Assembly: GCF_000400465.1 (NCBI RefSeq)
Contig: NW_008806275.1
Span: 372,001-436,000 of the forward strand
Direction of reading: 5' to 3'
DNA: 64,000 bases
Source: Wallemia ichthyophaga EXF-994
Lineage: Eukaryota; Basidiomycota; Wallemiomycetes; Wallemiales; Wallemiaceae
Shown: positions 22,247 through 33,755 of the stretch, one piece after another
Layout: every line of letters starts with the position of its first letter
How positions within the stretch are numbered: position 1 is the stretch's first letter
Program-made: the position numbers and the translations under genes
Notes under the pieces: generated by a model
The model's input: the letters and a program-made list of their open reading frames with translations, nothing else
Told to the model about the DNA's origin: nothing
Databases searched by the model: none

Positions 22247-23977
22247 GGGAAACACCAAACACTATAATCTTGTAGATTATTATCGTTGATTGTTTATTCC
22301 TCTTTTGAGACTCAACTGCGCTATACGTAACTGTGCAATCGCGAATACTACATATGTAGCACACACCGGGAACCTCAATACCTTTCAAGCCTCTTCAGAT
22401 CAGAAGGGAGACGACGGCGACATTTTAATTTGACGATCGAAATATGAATTTATGACACAAGGTGATTCTACTGTTAGCTTAATGAATATCTTTTAATAGG
22501 TGTTAAACGAGGTTTTATCTATGTTGGAATCGGGTCTTCATTCATCAGAGCAGCAATAATCCAACAACTAGCTGGTTCGTATTTCTAAAATCATTATGTT
22601 CTTCACCCCTGCACTTTCGATCATTTCAACCCTCTTCACGCGGTTGTCACACAGTAGCATGCTCAATGATGTACTTGCCCTAGCATTAAAGTCCCTGCAG
22701 GTTAGAGCAATACAGATATCATTCTGTAGTGATTGAATTTCCGACTAAATTAAGAATAGTTCGATGGTGAATAGTGTTATTTAGCGCTCTGTTATATCCA
22801 GCTAATTGTGGAGTATCGCAGGAAGAGTAATTTGAGATTCAAAAATGTACCTTCGTACTATGATGCTCATTAAGAATTTAATGCAGCCTTAACCGCGTTC
22901 TCATTTCAATTATTAGAAATCTCGAAATTCACCTGGTGAAGCCAGTCGCGATTTCAGAGTTGGGCTGACCCTCAGTTTTCTTTGCATGAATTGTATTTCA
23001 AGAGGTTTGTTAAAAGCCTGAATGACACTACTTTTTCCTTGGAGCCAGCATTGAGTCGTTTGGACGCTAATTATTAGAAAACGTAAATTGAGTTTATAGA
23101 GCCAAATACTAGTGTTTTTTTCTGGGCTCTTATGGTCTCCATGATCCAAAGGAATTCATTTCCATCCATTAATCCCATCAAATTCTCCAATTCTATCTTA
23201 TAGCGTGCATCAGAGCAACGTCGAATTCCAACTTCCAAGCAGCCTACAGGGCGCCGTTGGAGGCTCAGGGATAAATCTTTGGTGATATTTTGTAAAACAC
23301 ATTCAGAGCTGTTTACGAAGCTTTTTTATTTGGAGATCGTCAAAACTCATAAATCATCCATCTGAGATGAAGTAGGTGGTAGTCGGGAAATTCAACTCTG
23401 TGAATGTTCAGCGAAGGGTTGATGTTATGATATATTTGAGATGCTTTAGTGATTATGAAAATGATAATTTTGCTAAATCATTCAATTGTCAGTATACAAT
23501 ATCTCTGCGATCGTCTTCTCACTTATTTGATCATTTGCAGTGTGTGCCTTGAGCAGATTTAAATCAATTGATTCCTTTGTAATGTTGAAATCGTCTCAAG
23601 GTATTAACAGAACTATTTAAAACGCCCTTTCATCCATAAACACATTTCGATGTCATCAGATATGTAGATAAAAATCCTAGATTGAGCGTTTTTGGGGTGC
23701 AAAGAGAGAAATAAATCCAATAATACATCTAAGCAATCGTTAATGTACTGAATATGCATATTAATATTCTCTATACATCCCTTACACAGTAATTTTATGA
23801 CTAAGAGGCATCATCGAAGACAAAGATTGACCAAAGGAATCGATGAAATTTCAAGCACAAGAAGAACAAGAAGCAGCAGAAGCCCGGACAGATAGACAAG
23901 ACGACTGGGATATTAACCACTTGGTCAAATAGACAACAATTCATTTTACTAAAAATACACGCTCTATGTCAGCTCTG
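22247..23977. other. 1.73 kb convergent intergenic region without a recognised gene
   Basis: The flanking genes both end here (17857-22246 on plus, 23978-26186 on minus), so no promoter is required, yet this is the longest gene-free stretch of the window. Reading frames are short (longest about 78 codons, 22913-23149 minus, no family). A short plus ORF at about 23796 and an overlapping one at about 23845 (MKFQAQEEQEAAEARTDRQD) lack splice partners. No tRNA, snRNA core sequence, transposon ends or tandem repeat seen. Confidence 0.6.
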
Positions 23978-26186
23978 TCAATTAATCAAGTGACTACTGG
24001 GCAATTTTAAAGCCACCTTCAACAGCTCCACCCTTGTATGCTCCGATTGAGGTGACTCTCTAGCTTCATTCCGCTGTGCTTGTTGTTTCTTAGCGGTACT
24101 AGATCTGCTAGCTCTTTTTGATCGTTTGTTTGTGACTGGTTTGGGTATACTGGGTGCGACGACTTTAAAAACTGACGATGTAGCAGGTCTATTACTGCCA
24201 TCATCACTGTAGTTGTCATCGACGTCCATCTTAATCTCCTCCGGTTGAGCTTTGACGTCGACATTGTTCCGTGCCTGAGTATCCATGTTCACTTTTTCTG
24301 CCATTTCCTTCAATGAAGCCAACACACCGGCTGGATCATCTTCTGGCCTCTGGTGAATTTCTTCATGGGGTAATTTGGACAATTCTCTAATACTTTCATT
24401 GAACAACAGTGTGTGGCTGTGGACCTTCGATTGAGTCGACCGTAGGTATGACTTGTACGCTAAATCTCTAATCTCCTTTCGTCTAACGTCGTTGTAATAC
24501 TCGAATGACTGCTTTACACTACCGTCCACACACCCACTCTTTATCTTCTTGTACACATCCTCAAACATTGCGAATTGATCTGACACTCTATATATGTACT
24601 TTTCTCTGAAGTATTTGTAGAGGCGCTGAGCACGTTCATCGTCTGGCTGTATACCAGAGTCTATTAATGACTCTTTGATAAACCTCGATATGCTCCGCAA
24701 AAACGCCTTGCCTTGCGTACCGCCAAAAAAGACATCATCGATGTACGCCTCGCCGTTCTTTATCTGATCGTGCAGGTAATTCCTGTAAAAGACCTCCCAT
24801 CCCCCGTTCCCGGGAACTGGTTTGACTGGGCCATACTTTTCCTTGAGATACTCATATATCTCCGCCGACCTCTCATCATTCATCCGCTTGGACATTACAT
24901 GTATCATGGCATCCCCTTCAACATGATAAGCTGCCTTGATCAAGTTGTCATTGTTGGCGCTCAATAAGAGTGGAACGTTCTGAAACGATCCGTAGTCAAG
25001 TACTGTGGCCTGTCGTGGTTCATCTTTATCTACCTGTGGTTCAGGTGCTGGTTGTGGTTGCGGTGTTTGAGATTGTGGGGTAGATTGTTGAGGAGTTTGT
25101 GATCGCTGATGAGGTTGAGGTGTTTGGAAATGCTGTGATTGATACTGCTGCTGATGTTGATGCTGATGGTGTTGTTGTTTCGGCTGGACATGGGTTGCAT
25201 ACTTGAAATAGAATCCTCTTTTCGGCGGAAGATACACCGGTCTGAAATTACTTTCCGTAGGCGGCGTACACACCGGCTGGAGGAACGGAGTATTGAATCT
25301 CCATCTGGATGGAATCAGAGACCAAGGATCATCAACTGGCAATGTGTAAATCATCAGTCAAAACAATGAGATTGAACCCACACTCATCAGCTTTGATAGA
25401 ACCATCAGCATTCTTTTGATATGGATCTTTCTCAAGTTGCTCCTGCTCCTTTTTCGTCAGCCGTTTTTTCTGAATCCTGGACTTCTTGGCGTAGATGGAA
25501 GGTGTGTTGAGAGGAACAAAAGGATTGGGTTCTGAGTAGAGCCTCAGGTTGTCTAAAAACTGTGATGGGTTAAAAACGTCCAATTGATAAGATGGTTTGG
25601 GCTGTTGGGCATCGTCGACTTGGTGAACCAATGGAGAAGGCTCTGTGGGTTTGACGTCTTCATCCTCAGATTCTTCCTCATCCTCTGAATAGATACCCCA
25701 AGCTATTGGCAGGGATTGATGTACAACGGGTTTATCGTTGACAATTACGTAATTTGAGCTTTCTTGTTGCAACAGAGAAAGAAAGAAGGATTCAAACTCG
25801 ATGGCCTTTGAGTGGAAGTAATTGTCAGGGGGATTGTACATCTTTGCGTTATTCGATATTAGCAGTAAATCCGCTTTGAGAGCATCCAAGTCCTTATAAC
25901 AAGACTTGGATTTAACGGTGGAGAGATCCATCGGGAATTTGATGAGCTTGGTGTAGTCTCTGAGTAATTTTGTATTTACTGGCTTGTGGAAGATACCCTC
26001 GCTGTCAAATTCCCATAAAGAGTGTACGATATCGCTGATGGATTGCGTGAGCGACTTGGACTGCTTCTCTGGGAGCTGGGCTTCTTGCGGCTGCTCGAGC
26101 TTATCATCGAATTTAGTGAAATCCTTATCGTCCAAGATGAGATCATTGTTTATTAGATCAGTGTCGAAAATATCGTCGTAGTCCAT
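23978..26186 (-). CDS. Bromodomain protein with uncharacterised C-terminal region
   Basis: Two exons, 26186-25382 and 25335-23978, joined by a 46 nt intron (donor GTGGGT); 720 residues. The bromodomain lies at about residues 50-155: ISDIVHSLWEFDSEGIFHKP (ZA-loop start), KFPMDLSTVKSK, and NNAKMYNPPDN with the acetyl-lysine-binding Asn. Then acidic linker, SRIQKKRLTKKEQEQ, a His/Gln/Pro-rich stretch (about 320-375), and a roughly 250-residue helical region containing AAYHVEGDAMIHVMSKRMND and EAYIDDVFFGGTQGKAFLRS, for which I know no family. C-terminus is basic (SKRASRSSTAKKQ). Probably a chromatin reader; complex unknown. Its start codon is 1 bp from that of the TCD gene. Confidence 0.85.
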
Positions 26187-26187
26187 C

Positions 26188-27672
26188 TTGTGTACGCCGA
26201 TGATGGAGGTCAGCCTTAGAGATCTAAAATTATTATTATTAGGCGGTGTATCTGCGAGCGCTATTATTTGGCTTTCTAGATGTTTATTCGTGACCCAGCC
26301 CAAAAAATCTGTAACTAGCAGCTCTTTAGCTTCATCGTCGACACACACACCTGCGGAGCACAGTGAGGACCTGATAAGAGAGCAGCTATCGAGGAATTAT
26401 GCGTTTTTAGGCGACGACTCAATGTCTAAGATACGCGGCTCGTTCGTCGTGATCATTGGTTTGGGCGGCGTCGGATCCTGGGCCACGACGATGCTGGTAC
26501 GCTCTGGAGTGTCTAAAGTTAGGCTGGTAGACTTTGATCAAGTCACTTTATCCTCTCTCAACAGACACGCAACAGCTCAATTAAAAGACGTTGGGAAATC
26601 TAAAGTGGATGGTGTGAAACAATACCTCAGCTCAGTGGCACCTTGGTGCCAAATAGAAGCCCAAAATGAGCTCTGGAATGAAGGCGTAGATGGGGATAGA
26701 CTGCTGTCAGGTAGTCCTGATTATGTTATCGACGCAATCGATCACATACCGACCAAAGTCGCTTTATTGAAGAGGTGTAAGCAACTCAACCTCAATGTTC
26801 TGTCTTGTGCAGGCGCGGGTGCTAAACAAGATCCCTCACGTGTCCAGATTGCTGACATGTCCAACACATTCGAAGACCCTCTCGCAAGAACGATCAGACG
26901 CAAGTTGAGATCTGATGGCGTTGGTATACCGTGGGTGTAACATTTCTTAGGAGTGTAAATCAATAACAGAACTTCAGTGTTGTCTATTCAACTGAGAAGC
27001 CAGGTGATGTCAAACTTCTTCCACTCCCTGAGGAAGAATTTGCCAAAGGCAAGGTGCAGGAGTTGTCTGCCTTTGATGATTTTAGAGTGAGACTTCTTCC
27101 TGTGTTGGGTGGGTTGCAACCATGTTCTTTGTTGCACCGCTGACACTCAAATCAGGCCCCCTTCCTGCAATGTTCGGTTTGGCTGCGTCGACTCATATCC
27201 TATTATCGTTGGCAGGTAAAGAGGACTACGCGCCATTGCCTGTGAAGAACAGACCGAAGCTATACGAGAAGGTTTTTAGAGACTTCCACAAGAAGGAAGG
27301 AAAGCCTACTGTGTACGGCTCAAATGAGTGAGAATACTATCTTCAATAAACCAACCATACTGATGGACACGCAGACCAATATGCATCGACGTAAATCAAG
27401 TTGGCTACATCCTGGACGAGATCTACAATGCCAAGAGCGCTCTTCCACCACACAACACCCTGTCTAGACCAGCTTTAGTTAGATGGGACACGTCCAAGCC
27501 ACTCTCTATCACCAACTTGGCTGCTATGGAATACAAAGATGCTCAGCATCATTACGGATCACTATTGAGTCAATGCGAAGGGTCTGGTCTACTAGTTTGG
27601 GGTCAGGAAGCGCAAGATTACTTCACTAGAAAGTCGAAGGAAGTTGAAAAGGATCTCAAAGCATTAGAGTAG
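26188..27672 (+). CDS. tRNA threonylcarbamoyladenosine dehydratase (Tcd/CsdL family, E1-like)
   Basis: Converts t6A37 to cyclic ct6A in ANN-decoding tRNAs; yeast Tcd1/Tcd2 sit on the mitochondrial outer membrane. Four exons: 26188-26934, 26970-27108, 27156-27327 and 27375-27672; 451 residues (yeast 429/447). An N-terminal membrane anchor (LKLLLLGGVSASAIIWLS), then ThiF/E1 motifs: VVIIGLGGVGSWATTMLVRS, VRLVDFDQVTLSSLNRHA, DAIDHIPTKVALL, SCAGAGAKQDPSRV, IRRKLR, VVYSTEKPGD, and VRWDTSKPLS. Alternative starts at 26200 and 26203 keep the anchor. Any promoter must lie inside the divergent bromodomain gene. Confidence 0.92.
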
Positions 27673-28619
27673 TCATATGTAGCTTATTCATATAGAATAC
27701 AAGGAATACCTCCATCTAAACTTTCAGTTAAGCCAGTTTACATCAGAGCATTACAAACGACAAATTCTGGTATGAAGTACAGCGAGCAGCCAACCAAACC
27801 TCCGCAAAACGCAAAAGGAATGACGGCCAACAAGCAACTAATGTCCAAAATGCCATTTGCAGCTATATCTGAGAATGGATAATAACTTTGGTGTCATCGT
27901 CTTGTTTAGAGGGAGGTATGACATTTCCAAAACAAAAGACAATAACTCAAACAAGGTACTGGCTTTAGTTAATGACTGTATAGATTGTTAGATGGTTGTA
28001 TATCCAAGTAGAAGTGCGAATAGCGTAAACGTTGTCAGCGTTAGAAAGTGTCTTTTGGTAAATAGTTATCTTCAGCGAGTTTACAGAAGCAGAACTGTTA
28101 TTTACTTGATCATCATCGAATACGCCCATTCGCACCTCAACAGCAATTTACTTACAAATTGGCTTTCCCAATTATTGAGTTCATTCAAATCTGCATGGCC
28201 AGGTCAGCGACTTCAAAATGCGTTAAGTCCGCAGTATGTTCAGTTGGTGGTGCATATGCGTTGGTACATTTATTCTTTCACCCGCGATTAGCAGCCCGTA
28301 ATGGGTGGGCGTTTCATCATCGATCTTTACTGAGGACTTGAGAGCACTCACCCAATGTATACAAACGGCCAGGATGGATATATCATTCATAGCCTCATTT
28401 GACTCTGAAAGATTTATCCGCTCCTCACCGTAGCGAATAAAAGATTGCTCGAGCGAACAGCAAAATTTATAGGCGCAAAAAAAATCAGATTATATAAAGT
28501 CACACGCGTTTTAAGTACTGTTTGTAATCTAGCATCTGAGTATGCTTCTCTGAATCTCACATGTAACATTTCACTCACTTTGCGCGTCAATTATCGTGTT
28601 TGCTATCATCTTACAAAAC
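27673..28619. other. 947 bp convergent intergenic region
   Basis: Lies between the 3' ends of the TCD and CobW genes. The plus frame after the TCD stop stays open for about 70 codons to 27882 (ending MSKMPFAAISENG), and the minus strand over 27735-27880 reads a hydrophobic stretch (LLAVIPFAFCGGLVGC) without a usable start. Longer plus frames at 27992-28291 and 28445-28753 show no family and no plausible codon pattern. No RNA gene recognised. Confidence 0.5.
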
Positions 28620-30638
28620 TCAGTGCTTATGATTGTGCTTGTGTCCATTTCCATGGCTATGTGCATATCCGTCTTCTCCAGCCTCGTCTTCCTCCTCATC
28701 TCCGGGGAAGTTCCAGTCTTCAAAGCCGTCCTCGAACATCTCTTGAAGCTTGACCCACTTATCGTCTTGGTATTCCATCTTCATGATTTCATTGTATTCC
28801 TTCATTTCTTCGTCATTCAGCAAACACTCGTCGAATGCCTCCTCTATTGCTCTAAAATTTTCTTTCCTTCCAATCATTACTAGCTCTTGCCTTTTGTCGC
28901 CGTGTTGGCCTTCGAAGTCGGCTTTTATTGCTGTCAGTGCTAAGCCATCAACGTCCCAATCCTCTACTGGGGTCGACACATACCACGGATTGCCACCGCC
29001 AATAGTCAGCATGACACCTGCTTGACTCAGCTCACCCATCTGCTCTCTAGCTGGAAGCCAAATGAAGCCCTTTGAACGGAATAATCCGGCAAATATTGAC
29101 GATTGCTTGTCTCGAAGTCTTGCTGCTGGATCTAATTGTGGTTGAATGTCTGTGTTTACTTCTTCTTCATAATCATCATCGCTTTCTTCATTGTCTTCGT
29201 CGTCTGCTTCACTTTTATCTTGATCTTCATCTTCTTCTCCCCCCTCATCCTTCCCCTCCTGGTCTTCTTCCATAGCATCTTGTATAATTACCCAGTATTT
29301 GCTGATGAGCTGCCACAATCTCAGTGGGTGGAATGGTCTGCGCCTTCTGTAGACAAAGTGGCTGATACCATATTCCTCAGTCTCACTGGAGTTCAGGTAA
29401 GACATTTCACGAGGAATTGAAAGTCACACTTACGGTTTTGGAGCCAACTTGGTCTTTCCATCAGCTTGTTTCACCTCTATAGGCAGCATCTCGCGCAGCG
29501 ATTGCAACCAACCAGCCGACGTGACACATGTCTCATACTGAGAAGCAGATTAATAGCAATCCTATAGGGCACAGTGAACCCACATCAAACTTGTTGGTAT
29601 TCAGCACCTTCTTCAAATCAACTTTTGAGTATGAGCATTCAGAAATCTCAGCCTTAGGATTCAGGGATTTGATTAGTGCTTTGATCTGGTTCAAGTGATC
29701 TTGAGACACAAGTTCGACCTTATTCACAACAATATGTGTTGAGAATTCGAGCTGATCGACAAGTAAATCGGTTATGTTTCTCTCGTCGCTCTCATCCACT
29801 TCTCCACCTTCTCCCATCTCTTGAGGCCTGTCGGAAACAAAGTCAACTGTATTGAAGTCATTCATGAAGTTTGCGGCGTCTACTAGCGTAATAAGACTGT
29901 CTAAACGTGCTTTAGAGATGATGCCCCCTTCTGCCAGCAACTTGGCCATCTTAGACTGAGTTTCTTTGTCTTTGGTTGACGACTCAGCGAGAGATTCCTC
30001 AATCTTTACAGACTCCTCAAGAAACTCGAAGCTAAACGCTTCTGCTACCTGCATTGGTTCGGAGATACCAGTCGACTGTGAGACCATGTCAGCAAATTTA
30101 CTGTCCAAATGGGCCTTCACACCTCAATCACGAGATAGTCGTAGTTCTTCTCTTCAGTAAGTAGTGCAACCTGCTCTACGAGATCTTCGCGGAGTGTGCA
30201 GCAAATGCTGAATGGATTGTTAGTAAAAGGTGAAAGTTTTCAAGTGTGGCATTGACATGAAGAGGGCAACGCACGCTCGGTATTGCCAGCCAAATGCAGT
30301 GCAAATTTCACTTACCATCCGTTCTGCATCTGTACCATCTTTTCACCAGCCTTAGTGAGCTTGTGATTCTCGACGTGCATTCCATCGATATTCAGACTGG
30401 CCATATCGTTGAGGATGCTGATCGCGCTTAGTTGACATTCTATCTGTCAGTGCGTCACTCACACAGCGCAACGGAGCCCATGGTCTTTGGAAGTGAGGAT
30501 GTGTTTAAGCAATGTTGTCTTTCCACTTCCCAAGAAACCAGAGAGCAGCGTGACGGGTAGCCTGTCATCGTGAACCTTGTCTAGATTAAGGTTTTGGTCA
30601 ACGCGTTGCTTCTTTGTGACTGTCTCTACTGTTGACAT
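28620..30638 (-). CDS. CobW/COG0523 GTPase, zinc metallochaperone family (ZNG1-like)
   Basis: Six exons: 30638-30463, 30426-30316, 30207-30123, 30075-29584, 29537-29434 and 29385-28620; introns 36-108 nt; 577 residues. Motifs: P-loop [16 protein letters not shown], CxCC metal motif [15 protein letters not shown] rebuilt across the 108 nt intron, [15 protein letters not shown] switch, VVNKVEL (NKxD-like) and a C-terminal CobW_C block ([19 protein letters not shown]). A long acidic insert follows, and the protein ends in a His-rich tail ([14 protein letters not shown]) suited to metal binding. COG0523 proteins use GTP to deliver Zn(II) to targets such as methionine aminopeptidase. Confidence 0.92.
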
Positions 30639-31113
30639 GGTGTCTGAACTTTGCGAAAGGTGCTTGTTGGTAAGGCAAGAAGGCGAAGACGGAACGTTAT
30701 CAATCAACAACTGCTACAGTCCACCTCAAATTCCTAAAATATTATTTGCCGACTGCTCAAGTACACAAGTGGGCGACGCCACGATTTGAGGACCGCCCTG
30801 GTCTTGCTTTTGAAGATATATGAATGAGCTATGGAAGCTGAACGGTTGATTCAAAACACGCTATTGCATTGCTTCAAATTAGTCATACGAGCAATCTTAT
30901 TGGCTCGCTCACCCACCTTAGCGAAGATCTACTAATCCCCTCACGTCATGTCTTGTCTGCGAGGGTACACACACGATGCACCGCAAAGCTGCCTCACTTC
31001 AATTCCAAAAAGGAATAGCGCAATTAAGTTATACATTTCCAATTACTTTACATTACATTAAACCGTTCTCCTATGTGCGCACATAGAGATAGTACAAAAT
31101 TTTCATCTACAAT
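30639..31113. promoter_or_regulatory. Upstream region of the CobW-like GTPase
   Basis: 475 bp between the CobW start and the RAD21 stop (both minus). It should hold the CobW promoter and the RAD21 3' end. I see no gene. It contains several AT-rich blocks and a GC-rich segment around 30780-30810 but no element I can name. Confidence 0.35.
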
Positions 31114-33162
31114 TTATGCCAATAGCTTATCTCTTGCAGCGACTTGTATATCGCTAAAAGGCGAGTCCTGCTTGAGACCGACCTGCTGACGGTTGCCCAA
31201 GACAAGCATCTCGAAGAAGAAGGCAGAGGCAGCTCTCTTGTTTGCCTTGTCCGAGACCTCTTTGAAGCTGACAAAGTTATCAGGTCGAGTGTCGGAAAGT
31301 CTGGCTTTCAAAAATTCTCTAGCCTTCACGGTAGTTCTTGAGTAGCCGTCCTTTGTGAGATGCTTCGTGTCCTGCTTCGTCTGCTTCCGCCCGAACATAG
31401 CGATCGGGGCCTCACCTTCCTTTGCCTCGTACTGGGAGGCTGACGGAGTGTCGAGGCTCGGCGTAGACATTCTAGATGGAGCTTTACCATGACTATCACC
31501 GCTGACAGAGCCTGTACGAGAACTCTGCCAGTCTTGGTTGGCGAGAGGCTGGTTGACGTCATCTTGATCAAACAAACCTTGTCCCTCTTCGAGCTGGAAA
31601 GTGTCCTCGTTTGGGTTGCCTTCCCAACCACTGGTATCGCCTGGACCTACATCCAAACCAGACAGATTCCATCCATCTTCGTCTAAGCCTTGGGGTGGTA
31701 TAGACTCGTGTCTACCAACTTCAGCGTCTTCTCTCATCCGCTTGCTTGGACCGTCCTCATCGTCATCCCTTTGTCTCCTCAAGCAGCCAACAGGAACATC
31801 ATAGAGGGAGTTGAGAGATTCGTTGAGTATGTTTGGTGGTGCTACCCTCAAAAATTGCTTGCCTTGGCTTGCATTGACGTTGATAAAGTGACTGAGGGGA
31901 TCTTGAAGTATGTCGAGACGCTCCTGATAGTAGCGGGTCGGCTGCAAATAAGACTCCTAACAATTTAGTTAGCAATGAGTGGAATGTAAGACGCAGTACG
32001 AACATCCTGTAAAGTCTTTGCAATATCTTCGTCTGCTCTCTGCTGGTTTTGAGAAGCACCTCTGCGACTCAACTCAATGCGTGAGTCGACAATATGTCTC
32101 TTTCGACCGGTGCCTCTCTTGGCCTGTCTCTGAGCCTGCTGTTCGACGGCGTCGAGCGTTGATTCATCCATGTTGAGCTGTGACTCGCCTGGCGGAGGAC
32201 TTGAGAGTGGTGAGGCTGCTACAAGTCAGCAGACCATGGAATTAGCTTAGGTAGACTCACATGCGCGTTCGTCTAGCGAGACAGCAGGTGCTAGAGGGTC
32301 ATCCAAGTTGAAACCAAGATCCAAACCACCTTCGAATCCACCACCTAGGTCCATGTCTCTGGCACCGTCACCGGCAGGAGAGACATGATCCATGCCGAAA
32401 TCACCAAACCCATCACCTACATCATCAATAGGCATACCCCAGTCATCTACTGCACCTGCTGTGCCACCGCTTTGCCTCCCTTTATCGGCTCTGCCTTGCT
32501 CATTGAATTCTGAGCCGAGGATGGACAGCCTGTCAGAACGAGATACACTGCCTTCACGTCTACCAGCTTCGACTGAGAGATCGTCTCCAAATTCAGCAGT
32601 ACTGATACCGGATACAGACGTATTCATATCATTAATGCTGAAAAACGGATCAAGCGCCATTGAGATAGGTTGATGGAACTGTTCAAAGTCAATAGCGCCG
32701 TCCTCAATAGTAGGGCCTTCTTCGAGAGTGATTGCGTTCTGCGGAGCGAGCAATTGTTGATCGGAAAGATCAATCGCGCCAGGACCGGGGAGGAAGGCTC
32801 TACGAAGGCTGCTAAGGGTGTCGTTGACGTCTTCGAGGAGATATTTAGATTTACGCGAATGAATACGCGTAACGCCGAGGAGGAGCTGTCCGGACATTCT
32901 AAGAGCCATTGGCTCGACTGCCTGTGGGTTGAGGATGACATCTGCGCGTAAGTGTGTTAAAATGTGTGCATTGAGAAACGCGTCTCCTCACCAACAGACT
33001 CCCCAATGTCTGTATTTATTGCCTCCTTCTTCGACAGCTTCTTCTCGATATGTGCGGCAATCCAGATACGAGCAAGAGGGCCTCTCTTTGAGAGGATAAT
33101 ATCCGAGTAGAACTACGTGCTTGTTAGCGGTAAATATCCATCTTGCGTTGCCCGCTTACCAT
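31114..33162 (-). CDS. RAD21: Cohesin kleisin subunit Rad21/Scc1
   Basis: Closes the Smc1-Smc3 ring for sister-chromatid cohesion. Five coding exons: 33162-33160 (ATG alone), 33112-32992, 32941-32261, 32218-32004 and 31956-31114; 620 residues. N-terminal kleisin block reads M-FYSDIILSKRGPLARIWIA then IGESVDVILNPQAVEPMALR and SGQLLLGVTRIHSRKSKYLL. The middle is acidic; exon 4 to 5 uses donor GTTCGT and yields LQDESYLQPTRYYQER. The C-terminal winged helix (FVSFKEVSDKANKRAASAFF, ending QVAARDKLLA) matches the Smc1-binding end. Rad21 rather than meiotic Rec8 is inferred from the long acidic middle. Confidence 0.95.
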
Positions 33163-33325
33163 ATTTCACGTCAACGCGATGATGGTCGGGGGTTGAAGAC
33201 GCGATGGCGCGTGTGGAAGAATGACAAGATCAAAATCACGAAATAATCACTTCGCCTACCCCTGATCACGCGTACACGCACAACTCCCATTCAAATTCCT
33301 CACCTTCCAACTCTCATCAGCGTAC

Positions 33326-33736
33326 ATGTCCTCAGTCGTACAGAGCGATACTAAAGGCGTAAGAATAAGGCTTCGTGGTTTGTTATGACGCACTCAACCA
33401 AACACAGTCTCCTTCTGCCTTTTTGAAGGCGATCGTTGGGAAGAATGTCATCGTCAAGCTCAATTCCGGGCTCTTGTACACCGGAGTCTTGCAGTGCTTG
33501 GATGGATACATGAACCTGGTAATCACTGATGCCAAGGAGGACACTGGCATCGCTGGAATCCCCACCACCAACACATACGGCGAAGCATTCATAAGGTGAG
33601 TTTCGAATTTTGTAGCAGTCTCAGCGCCTAACAGTGGCTGACAGAGGCAACAATGGTGAGTGCGTGTCTAAACCCTGACCACCTCTCTAACCACCCAAAA
33701 ACAGTACTATACATATCGGCAGCAGAAGCCTTGTAA
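33326..33736 (+). CDS. LSM6: U6 snRNA-associated Sm-like protein LSm6
   Basis: Ring subunit of Lsm2-8 (U6 snRNP) and Lsm1-7 (mRNA decay). Four exons: 33326-33358, 33408-33595, 33645-33655 (11 nt) and 33705-33736; introns all 49 nt; 87 residues. Spliced protein: SPSAFLKAIVGKNVIVKLNS, LLYTGVLQCLDGYMNLVI, then YGEAFIRGNNVLYIS, where the 11 nt exon AGGCAACAATG supplies the end of R, GNN and the first base of V. That motif is the Sm2 RNA-binding loop, so the microexon is essential. Confidence 0.95.
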
Positions 33737-33755
33737 TTTACTATACACAACTAGC

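Noticed and set aside
22913..23149. 78-codon minus ORF in the gene-free gap
   Set aside because: No recognisable motif, no splice partners and composition like its surroundings.
25332..26348. Extended 338-codon minus frame beyond 26186
   Set aside because: The extra N-terminal part is antisense to the TCD gene and lacks an ATG-supported role; the bromodomain protein starts at MDYDDIF.
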